Shown: piece by piece, positions 53,401 to 64,000 of the stretch
Layout of the letters: each line of letters opens with the position of its first letter
Position numbering within the stretch: position 1 is the first letter of the stretch
Origin: Caballeronia sp. INDeC2
Lineage (GTDB): Bacteria; Pseudomonadota; Gammaproteobacteria; Burkholderiales; Burkholderiaceae
DNA: 64,000 nucleotides
Assembly (NCBI RefSeq): GCF_023631325.1
Contig: NZ_JALQDG010000017.1
Span: forward strand, 38,234-102,233
Direction of reading: 5' to 3'
Made by a program: the position numbers and the translations under genes
The notes under the pieces: model-generated
Told to the model about the DNA's origin: nothing
Seen by the model: the letters and a program-made list of their open reading frames with translations, nothing else
Database searches by the model: none

Positions 53401-54667
53401 GCATCACCGGATGCTCGCGGATCACCTCTTCGAGGATGTCCCACACCACCGGCGTCTGGTTCTCGACTTCCTTCTTCGCAGCCTTGATGGTCGTCGCGAC
53501 GCCCATCACTTCCAGCTTGTTGAAGATGAAAGGCTTGAACAGTTCGAGCGCCATCAGCTTCGGCAGACCGCACTGATGCAGCTTGAGCGTCGGACCGACC
53601 ACGATCACCGAACGGCCCGAGTAGTCGACGCGCTTACCGAGCAGGTTCTGACGGAAACGGCCGCCCTTACCCTTGATCATGTCGGCGAGCGACTTCAGCG
53701 GACGCTTGTTCGCGCCGGTCATCGCCTTGCCACGGCGGCCGTTGTCGAGCAGCGAATCGACGGCTTCCTGCAGCATCCGCTTTTCGTTGCGGACGATGAT
53801 TTCAGGCGCCTTCAGTTCGAGCAGACGCTTCAACCGGTTGTTACGGTTGATCACGCGGCGATACAGGTCGTTCAGATCCGACGTCGCGAAACGGCCGCCA
53901 TCCAGCGGCACCAGCGGACGCAGTTCCGGCGGCAACACCGGCAGCACTTCGAGCACCATCCAGTCAGGCTTGATGCCCGAGCGTTGGAAAGCCTCGAGCA
54001 CCTTCAGGCGCTTCGCGTACTTCTTGATCTTCGCTTCCGAACCCGTGTTCTTGAGTTCGGTGCGCAGCATTTCGACCTGTTCGTCGATGTTGATCGCGCG
54101 CAGCAGCTCGCGAACGCCTTCCGCACCCATTTCGGCACGGAATTCGTCACCGTACTCTTCGACCTTGTTGTAGTAATCCTCTTCCGTCATGATCTGCCGC
54201 GCTTTCAGCGGCGTCATGCCCGGATCGATCACCACATAGGCTTCGAAGTACAGCACGCGCTCGATGTCGCGCAGCGTCATGTCGAGCACCATGCCCAGAC
54301 GCGACGGCAGCGACTTCAGGAACCAGATGTGGGCGACGGGCGAGGCCAGTTCGATGTGGCCCATGCGTTCGCGACGCACCTTCGCCAGCGTCACTTCGAC
54401 GCCGCACTTCTCGCAGATCACGCCGCGGTGCTTCAGGCGCTTGTACTTGCCGCACAGGCATTCGTAGTCCTTGATCGGACCAAAAATCTTCGCGCAGAAC
54501 AGACCATCCCGCTCCGGCTTGAACGTGCGGTAGTTGATGGTCTCAGGCTTCTTCACTTCGCCGAACGACCAAGAACGAATCTTGTCGGGCGACGCGAGGC
54601 CGATCTTGATCGCATCAAAAACTTCTTCTTGTTGGACTTGCTTGAATAGATCGAGCAGAGCTTTCAT
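50426..54667 (-). CDS. rpoC: RNA polymerase beta' subunit
   Basis: A 1413-residue catalytic subunit. The N-terminal zinc ribbon (Cys-Leu-Cys-Gly and Cys-Glu-Lys-Cys-Gly near 70-88) is present. The magnesium-binding Asn-Ala-Asp-Phe-Asp-Gly-Asp-Gln lies near 458-465. The second zinc site has [13 protein letters not shown] near 890-905. It follows rpoB by 21 bases. A 1430-codon open frame on the opposite strand is a codon-bias shadow. Confidence 0.98.
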   Translation of the reverse strand: MKALLDLFKQVQQEEVFDAIKIGLASPDKIRSWSFGEVKKPETINYRTFKPERDGLFCAKIFGPIKDYECLCGKYKRLKHRGVICEKCGVEVTLAKVRRERMGHIELASPVAHIWFLKSLPSRLGMVLDMTLRDIERVLYFEAYVVIDPGMTPLKARQIMTEEDYYNKVEEYGDEFRAEMGAEGVRELLRAINIDEQVEMLRTELKNTGSEAKIKKYAKRLKVLEAFQRSGIKPDWMVLEVLPVLPPELRPLVPLDGGRFATSDLNDLYRRVINRNNRLKRLLELKAPEIIVRNEKRMLQEAVDSLLDNGRRGKAMTGANKRPLKSLADMIKGKGGRFRQNLLGKRVDYSGRSVIVVGPTLKLHQCGLPKLMALELFKPFIFNKLEVMGVATTIKAAKKEVENQTPVVWDILEEVIREHPVMLNRAPTLHRLGIQAFEPVLIEGKAIQLHPLVCAAFNADFDGDQMAVHVPLSLEAQMEARTLMLASNNVLFPANGDPSIVPSQDIVLGLYYASREAINGKGEGMTFTGVSEVIRAYENKEVELASRVNVRITEMVANEDTSEGAPAFVPKISLYATTVGRSILSEILPPGLPFSVLNKPLKKKEISRLINTAFRKCGLRETVIFADQLMQMGFRLATRAGISICVDDMLVPPQKETIVGDAAKKVKEYDRQYMSGLVTAQERYNNVVDIWSATSESVGKAMMEQLATEPVTDRDGNETKQESFNSIYMMADSGARGSAVQIRQLAGMRGLMAKPDGSIIETPITANFREGLNVLQYFISTHGARKGLADTALKTANSGYLTRRLVDVTQDLVVVEDDCGTSNGVAMKALVEGGEVVEALRDRILGRVAVADVVNPETQETLYASGDLLDEDAVEEIERLGIDEVRVRTPLTCETRYGLCAACYGRDLGRGSRVNVGEAVGVIAAQSIGEPGTQLTMRTFHIGGAASRAAVASTVEAKSNGTVRFTATMRYVTNAKGEQVVISRSGEAIIADDFGRERERHKVPYGATLLQLDGAQIKAGAQLAQWDPLTRPIITEWGGTVKFENVEEGVTVAKQIDDVTGLSTLVVIDVKRRGSQASKSVRPQVKLLDANGEEVKIPNTEHSVQIGFQVGALITVKDGQQVQVGEVLARIPVEAQKTRDITGGLPRVAELFEARSPKDAGILAEVTGTTSFGKDTKGKQRLVITDLEGNQHEFLIAKEKQVLVHDGQVVNKGEMIVDGPADPHDILRLQGIEALSRYIVDEVQDVYRLQGVKINDKHIEVIVRQMLRRVQIVDNGDTRFIPGEQVERSDMLDENDKMIAEDKRPATYDNVLLGITKASLSTDSFISAASFQETTRVLTEAAIMGKRDDLRGLKENVIVGRLIPAGTGLAFHKARKAKESSDRERFDQIAAEEAFDFGTPETPAAEQQPHTNE

Positions 54668-54688
54668 TGCTTTCTCTCCGTAGTCCGA

Positions 54689-58795
<4,107 letters not shown>

Positions 58796-59067
58796 ACGAT
58801 CTCCGAATCACGGCGGGCGTTACCGAGGCGGGATACCTCGATGTCACAGCCCGGTGTTCACCGACTGAGACTCGCGCACGTGTCCGGGGAGGACGCGCGA
58901 ATCTAGAAGCTTGGTGGTTGGCCGCTACCAACCGCTGGCTGACGGCAGCGGATGCCTGTGTTTCCCGCTACCCGACCAAACTTGCCTTCTGCAGTCGCTT
59001 CAGAAGACAAAGAGAACGATCGGAAGATTCTGCCGCTCCGAGTGTTTTCTTTGGCTTCTGTGGAGAC

Positions 59068-59093
59068 TTTTATGCTTGCCGACAAGCATAAAA
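59068..59093 (-). promoter_or_regulatory. Perfect hairpin in rplL-rpoB gap, possible RNase III site
   Basis: An 11-bp perfect stem (59068-59078 with 59083-59093) has a four-base loop. It has no T-run in the minus direction, so it looks like a processing or stability element. In E. coli RNase III cuts the rplL-rpoB spacer; that role here is inference. Confidence 0.5.
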
Positions 59094-59113
59094 ACTGCGT
59101 CCCCACAAAGCAC

Positions 59114-59145
59114 AAAAAGGCCGGCGGTGAAAAACCGCCAGCCTT
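59114..59145 (-). terminator. Attenuator between rplL and rpoB
   Basis: A 12-bp stem with one G-T pair (59117-59128 with 59134-59145) is followed by five T on the minus strand, 19 bases after the rplL stop. Partial termination here would lower rpoBC relative to ribosomal proteins, as in E. coli. Confidence 0.75.
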
Positions 59146-59163
59146 CGCATAGCGCAATGAAAC

Positions 59164-59538
59164 TTACTTGATTTCAGCCTTCGCGCCTGCGTCTTCCAGC
59201 TTCTTCTTGGCTTCTTCAGCAGCAGCCTTGGGCACCGCTTCCTTGATGGGCTTCGGTGCGCCGTCAACCAGGTCCTTCGCTTCCTTCAGGCCGAGACCCG
59301 TCAGTTCACGAACTGCCTTGATCACGGAAACCTTGTTCGCGCCTGCTTCGAGCAGGTTGACGGTGAACTCGGTCTGCTCTTCGACTGCAGCAGCTGCGCC
59401 GCCACCTGCCGGGCCAGCGACTGCGACAGCAGCAGCCGACACGCCAAACTTCTCTTCGAACGCCTTTACCAGTTCGTTCAGTTCGAGAACCGACATCGAG
59501 CCAACGGCTTCCAGGATGTCTTCTTTTGCGATTGCCAT
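59164..59538 (-). CDS. rplL: 50S ribosomal protein L7/L12
   Basis: A 124-residue stalk protein that recruits translational GTPases. The N-terminal dimerisation part (about 1-35) is followed by a Gly/Ala-rich hinge (about 36-52) and the globular C-terminal domain ([20 protein letters not shown]). It follows rplJ by 83 bases. Confidence 0.98.
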   Translation of the reverse strand: MAIAKEDILEAVGSMSVLELNELVKAFEEKFGVSAAAVAVAGPAGGGAAAAVEEQTEFTVNLLEAGANKVSVIKAVRELTGLGLKEAKDLVDGAPKPIKEAVPKAAAEEAKKKLEDAGAKAEIK

Positions 59539-59621
59539 TTGAAATACTCCTAAATTGAATTCGGATCGAGCTAGCGATCTAGCTAATACCTAACTGAGCT
59601 ACTGGCGCCCAAGTGCGTGCG

Positions 59622-60119
59622 TTATGCAGCTTCGCCTTGCTTCTTCTCGGCGAGCGCGGCCAGTGCGCGCGCGAAGCCGGAAACAGGTGCTTGCATGACG
59701 AACAGCAGCTTGGAGAGCAGTTCTTCGCGGCTCGGGATGTTGGCCAGCGCTTGCACGCCTGCCTTGTCCATCACTTTGCCTTCGTAGGAACCAGCCTTGA
59801 TGATCAACTTGTCATTGCCCTTACCGAAGTCGTTGACGACCTTGGCAGCGGCAATGGCATCTTCCGAGATGCCGTAGATCAGAGGACCGGTCATCTGCTC
59901 AGCCAGCGGAGCGAACGGCGTACCTTCGACGGCGCGACGCGCCAGCGTGTTCTTCAACACGCGCAGATACACCTGTTGCTCACGCGCTTTCGCGCGCAGC
60001 TTGGTCAGATCGCCAACCGTGATCCCACGATACTCAGCGAGCACCATCGTCTGAGCCTTCGCGACTTGCGCGGCGACTTCAGCGACGACTGCCTGCTTAT
60101 CTTCTTTGTTCAGTGGCAC
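59622..60119 (-). CDS. rplJ: 50S ribosomal protein L10
   Basis: A 165-residue stalk base protein that binds L11-region 23S rRNA and carries L7/L12 dimers on its C-terminal helix. It reads Pro-Leu-Asn-Lys-Glu-Asp-Lys after the start, with Glu-Tyr-Arg-Gly-Ile-Thr-Val near 32. The GTG at 60119 has a perfect GGAGG seven bases upstream, so I prefer it to a start 12 codons earlier. It is preceded by a 301-base leader. Confidence 0.97.
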   Translation of the reverse strand: MPLNKEDKQAVVAEVAAQVAKAQTMVLAEYRGITVGDLTKLRAKAREQQVYLRVLKNTLARRAVEGTPFAPLAEQMTGPLIYGISEDAIAAAKVVNDFGKGNDKLIIKAGSYEGKVMDKAGVQALANIPSREELLSKLLFVMQAPVSGFARALAALAEKKQGEAA

Positions 60120-60420
60120 GGTTAAACCTCCAGATTCGATGCACTCGGGCCACAACCCTCATGCACCACGTTCGACAACGGCGTCCGACTGTTAGGAGTA
60201 TTTCGATCGATTGGTGATCATCCAGGATGATCGACAACCAACTTCAACCACTACAAAACTGTTTCGGGTTCGCCATCTGCGTTGGCTTGAATTAAGGCGA
60301 TGCCTGCCTACTGCACCGCCACCAACGGTCTTTGACAACCGGTTGCTCGACTCGATACTGCAGCCTCGCAACCGCCCAAAGCCCTTTTGAAGCGCGATCA
60401 ATCGATCGCGCCCGAAATTC
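60120..60420 (-). promoter_or_regulatory. rplA-rplJ intergenic region with probable L10 leader
   Basis: This 301-base gap corresponds to the L10(L12)4 autoregulatory leader of rplJL in other bacteria. The rplJ-proximal part has a segment reading ggtgcatgagggttgtggcc, which resembles the conserved arm of that leader, ahead of the SD. At the rplA-proximal end a perfect 8-bp palindrome (60392-60399 with 60404-60411) sits nine bases past the rplA stop. No convincing promoter was found. Confidence 0.5.
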
Positions 60421-61119
60421 TTACTGTTGCGCCAGCGTAGCTTGATCCACGCGAACGCCAACGCCCATCGTGCTCGACACGGCGATCTTGCGCAGATACA
60501 CGCCCTTGCTCGTTGCCGGCTTCGCCTTTTGCAGCGCTTCGATCAGCGCGGAAAGGTTCTGACGCAGCGATGCCGGTTCGAACGATGCGCGACCGATCGT
60601 GCCGTGGATGATACCGGCCTTGTCGACGCGGAACTGAACCTGACCAGCCTTCGCGTTCTTGACCGCTTGAGCGACGTCCGGCGTAACCGTGCCAACCTTC
60701 GGGTTCGGCATAAGGCCGCGCGGGCCGAGGATCTGGCCCAGCGTACCGACGACACGCATGGTGTCCGGCGAAGCGATCACAACGTCGAAGTTCAGATTGC
60801 CAGCCTTGACTTGCTCGGCGAGGTCTTCCATGCCGACAATGTCCGCGCCAGCCGCGCGAGCCTGTTCAGCCTTGTCGCCTTGCGCGAACACTGCCACGCG
60901 AACCGACTTACCGGTACCAGCCGGCAGAACGACGGAGCCACGAACGACCTGGTCCGACTTCTTCGCGTCGATACCGAGCTGAACTGCGACGTCGATTGAC
61001 TCATCGAACTTCGCGCTCGCGCATTCCTTTACGAGAGCCAGCGCGTCGTCTATCGCGTACAGCTTCTGACGATCAACCTTGCTCGCGAATGCCTGAAGGC
61101 GCTTAGAAAGCTTAGCCAT
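60421..61119 (-). CDS. rplA: 50S ribosomal protein L1
   Basis: A 232-residue L1 of the mobile stalk by the E site; L1 commonly represses rplKA translation. It contains [10 protein letters not shown] near 128 and [11 protein letters not shown] near the end. The start directly abuts the rplK stop (TAAATG). Confidence 0.98.
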   Translation of the reverse strand: MAKLSKRLQAFASKVDRQKLYAIDDALALVKECASAKFDESIDVAVQLGIDAKKSDQVVRGSVVLPAGTGKSVRVAVFAQGDKAEQARAAGADIVGMEDLAEQVKAGNLNFDVVIASPDTMRVVGTLGQILGPRGLMPNPKVGTVTPDVAQAVKNAKAGQVQFRVDKAGIIHGTIGRASFEPASLRQNLSALIEALQKAKPATSKGVYLRKIAVSSTMGVGVRVDQATLAQQ

Positions 61120-61551
61120 TTACACGCCCTCCACAGTGATGCCCATCGAACGCGCGCTGCCGGCGATCGTGCGCACGGCTGCATCCAGATCAGCTGCCGT
61201 AAGATCCGGCATCTTGGTCTTCGCGATTTCTTCCGCTTGAGCGCGGGTGATGTTGCCCACCTTGTCGGTGTGCGGCTTGCTCGAACCCTTTTGCACGGCG
61301 GCTGCCTTCTTGATCAGAACGGTAGCCGGCGGCGTCTTCATAATGAAGGTGAAGCTCTTGTCCGCGAATGCCGTGATGACGACCGGCACCGGCAGCCCCG
61401 GCTCCATACCTTGAGTCTGCGCGTTGAACGCCTTGCAGAACTCCATGATGTTCAGGCCGCGCTGGCCCAGCGCCGGACCGACCGGCGGCGACGGGTTGGC
61501 TTTACCTGCAGGAATCTGCAGTTTGATAAAGCCGACGATTTTCTTTGCCAT
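61120..61551 (-). CDS. rplK: 50S ribosomal protein L11
   Basis: A 143-residue L11 of the GTPase-associated centre, needed for RelA activation. It starts [11 protein letters not shown] and has the Pro-rich [13 protein letters not shown]. The ATG at 61551 fits; the upstream open frame is Arg-rich and not conserved. It follows nusG by 147 bases. Confidence 0.98.
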   Translation of the reverse strand: MAKKIVGFIKLQIPAGKANPSPPVGPALGQRGLNIMEFCKAFNAQTQGMEPGLPVPVVITAFADKSFTFIMKTPPATVLIKKAAAVQKGSSKPHTDKVGNITRAQAEEIAKTKMPDLTAADLDAAVRTIAGSARSMGITVEGV

Positions 61552-61659
61552 GTTGAAAACCTCTGCTGAACGCGTGAGCGTTCGGTGAGTGATAGCGCGT
61601 GTTCGACGTTGCCGCCTACTGACGCTCCTCAACGGTCAGAACGCGGACCGTAAGCGCGA

Positions 61660-61690
61660 ATCGCGCGATGGCTCGAAAGCCACGCGCGAT
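61660..61690 (-). promoter_or_regulatory. Hairpin between nusG and rplK
   Basis: An 8-bp GC-rich stem (61660-61667 with 61683-61690) is stacked on an inner tggct/agcca stem with a CGAA loop. It starts nine bases past the nusG stop. No T-run follows on the minus strand, so a processing site or weak attenuator is more likely than a terminator. Confidence 0.45.
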
Positions 61691-61698
61691 GTATTCGA

Positions 61699-62256
61699 TT
61701 AAAGCTTTTCGACCTGACCGAACTCGAGTTCGACCGGTGTCGAGCGCCCGAAAATCGTGACGGAGACACGGACTCGGGACTTTTCGTAGTTCACTTCTTC
61801 AACGTTGCCATTGAAGTCGGTGAACGGACCTTCCTTCACACGCACCATCTCACCCACTTCGAACAGCGTCTTCGGACGAGGCTTCTCGACGCCTTCCTGC
61901 ATCTGCGACATGATCTTTTCGACTTCACGCGGCGAGATGGGGCTGGGGCGGTTACGCGCGCCACCGACAAAACCGGTGACCTTGGCCGTGTTCTTGACTA
62001 GGTGCCACGTTTCGTCCGTCATTTCCATTTCAACCAGGACGTAACCGGGAAAGAAACGACGCTCCGTGACCGACTTATGGCCGCCTTTTACTTCAACGAC
62101 CTCTTCGGTCGGGACAAGGATCTGACCGAATTGATCCTGCATGCCTGCACGCTCAATGCGCTCCTGAAGCGCACGTTGCACGCTCTTCTCCATGCCGGAG
62201 TAGGCGTGCACCACATACCAACGTTTTCCACTCGGGGATGTCGGAGTATCGCTCAT
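61699..62256 (-). CDS. nusG: Transcription termination/antitermination factor NusG
   Basis: A 185-residue NusG. The NGN domain ([11 protein letters not shown] near 13-23) binds RNA polymerase. The KOW domain ([11 protein letters not shown] near 136-146) binds Rho or S10. It starts one base after the secE stop. Confidence 0.97.
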   Translation of the reverse strand: MSDTPTSPSGKRWYVVHAYSGMEKSVQRALQERIERAGMQDQFGQILVPTEEVVEVKGGHKSVTERRFFPGYVLVEMEMTDETWHLVKNTAKVTGFVGGARNRPSPISPREVEKIMSQMQEGVEKPRPKTLFEVGEMVRVKEGPFTDFNGNVEEVNYEKSRVRVSVTIFGRSTPVELEFGQVEKL

Positions 62257-62257
62257 A

Positions 62258-62638
62258 TCATTTCCATCCCAGAATCGCCGAGAAAATCACCCATTCGATC
62301 GACTTATCGCTAAGCCAAAGAAAAATGGCCATGATTAGAACAAACGCGAAGACCACTAGAGTCGTCTGGGTGGCCTCTTTGCGAGTCGGCCAGACAACTT
62401 TGCGGACTTCCTTGTACGAGTCCTTGGCGAATGCGATGAACCCTTTGCCCGGCGCAGAGAGGAGACCGACTGCGACACCCGCGATGACACCGACAGCAAG
62501 CGCTGCGCCGCGGACGTACCATTCTTGGCCCGAGAGCCAGAAGAACCCAACGAACCCGGCCAAGACCAACAATACGCCCGCCACCAACATCAACTTGTCG
62601 CCGGAAGTATTTACAGTTTCGACGGAAGGATTCGCCAT
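62258..62638 (-). CDS. secE: Preprotein translocase subunit SecE
   Basis: A 126-residue SecE with three hydrophobic segments as in E. coli; the last (about 97-117) is the essential one that clamps SecY. The amphipathic stretch [15 protein letters not shown] precedes it. It lies between tRNA-Trp (34 bases) and nusG. Confidence 0.95.
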   Translation of the reverse strand: MANPSVETVNTSGDKLMLVAGVLLVLAGFVGFFWLSGQEWYVRGAALAVGVIAGVAVGLLSAPGKGFIAFAKDSYKEVRKVVWPTRKEATQTTLVVFAFVLIMAIFLWLSDKSIEWVIFSAILGWK

Positions 62639-62672
62639 AACACCTTAAACAGCGCCACTTGGCGCAAGAATT

Positions 62673-62748
62673 TGGCAGGGGCAGAGGGAATCGAACCCCC
62701 AACCTTCGGTTTTGGAGACCGACGCTCTGCCAGTTGAGCTATACCCCT
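62673..62748 (-). tRNA. trpT: tRNA-Trp (anticodon CCA)
   Basis: A 76-base cloverleaf on the minus strand. The seven-pair acceptor stem AGGGGTA/TGCCCCT is followed by discriminator G and an encoded CCA. The D-arm has AGCTC and TGGCAGAGC, the anticodon loop CTCCAAA gives anticodon CCA, and the T-arm is GGGGGTTCGATTCCC. It lies between tuf copy 2 and secE, a conserved placement. Confidence 0.97.
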
Positions 62749-62767
62749 AAACCATTTGGGGCCGACG

Positions 62768-62795
62768 GACTTCGCCGACCCCGAAACCACTAACT
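62768..62795 (-). terminator. Weak hairpin between tuf copy 2 and tRNA-Trp
   Basis: A 9-bp stem with two G-T pairs (near 62758-62783) lies between the tuf stop and tRNA-Trp, with little T-run on the minus strand. It may help 3'-end formation or processing of the tuf-tRNA transcript. Confidence 0.35.
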
Positions 62796-62815
62796 ACCGA
62801 AAAGATCTCTGGCTC

Positions 62816-64000
<1,185 letters not shown>

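Larger units (their letters stand above)
58796..59163. other. rplL-rpoB intergenic region
   Basis: This 368-base gap on the minus-strand transcript holds a terminator-like hairpin (59114-59145) soon after rplL, then a second perfect hairpin (59068-59093). About 270 bases of leader follow, with no promoter I can support. Small open frames here show no family likeness. Confidence 0.6.

Noticed and set aside
50357..54649. Open reading frame of 1430 codons on the plus strand
   Set aside because: It is fully antisense to rpoC. Its Arg/His/Asp-rich composition is what GC-rich codon bias produces opposite a highly expressed gene, and it has no family likeness.
62673..62748. Possible integration site at tRNA-Trp
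   Set aside because: Flanking genes are the conserved tuf and secE, and no integrase or direct repeat of the tRNA end is present in the window.

Overview
This is a GC-rich chromosomal window, almost wholly housekeeping genes, from a betaproteobacterium of the family Burkholderiaceae. Gene order and protein sequences look most like Paraburkholderia, Caballeronia or Burkholderia chromosome 1. That assignment rests on recognition, not on a database search. Pointers are the pilM-N-O/P-Q-aroK-aroB-dgt order, the System II cytochrome c maturation pair ResB/CcsB beside cytochrome c4, recQ lying between the beta and str operons, and two almost identical tuf genes flanking the translation gene supercluster. 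I see no insertion sequence, prophage, CRISPR array, integron or other accessory island.

Layout. Positions 1-1411 (+) hold an OmpW-type porin and a DUF883 membrane protein. Positions 1416-6383 (-) are the glycerol-3-phosphate uptake operon ugpB-A-E-C-Q. Positions 6429-13488 (-) are pilM-N-(O/P)-Q-aroK-aroB-dgt, joining the type IV pilus inner-membrane complex and secretin to the shikimate pathway. Divergent from pilM is ponA (PBP1A), followed by cyaY (-), lptM and lysA (+). Positions 18214-28725 form a redox, heme and cytochrome neighbourhood: msrQ-msrP, ccsB-resB, cytochrome c4, engB, hemB, dsbD and cutA. DsbD could supply electrons for apocytochrome thiol reduction, HemB makes the heme precursor, and ResB/CcsB attach the heme to cytochrome c4.

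From 28878 to the right edge everything is on the minus strand. In transcription order (right to left) it runs tuf copy 2, tRNA-Trp, secE, nusG, rplK-A-J-L, rpoB-C, recQ, rpsL, rpsG, fusA, tuf copy 1, rpsJ, rplC-D-W-B, rpsS, rplV, rpsC, rplP, rpmC, rpsQ, rplN-X-E, rpsN, rpsH, rplF-R, rpsE, rpmD, rplO, secY, infA, rpmJ, rpsM-K-D, rpoA, rplQ. This is the classic secE-nusG, L11, L10/beta, str, S10, spc and alpha operon series in one run of about 35 kb, interrupted only by recQ.

The less ordinary signals are in the non-coding DNA. (1) Between engB and hemB, a strong terminator points the wrong way for both flanking genes. Upstream of it on the minus strand are a hairpin displaying a CU-rich anti-Shine-Dalgarno loop, a further small hairpin and a candidate -10 element: a possible unannotated sRNA of about 105 nt. 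(2) The two internal promoters of the S10/spc cluster, before rplC and before rplN, share a sequence and have their -10 elements in the loop or arm of an inverted repeat. (3) rpoA is preceded by a nested inverted repeat. (4) The rplL-rpoB and ugpB-ugpA gaps carry attenuator-like hairpins. (5) The pil cluster appears to encode PilO and PilP as one fused protein.
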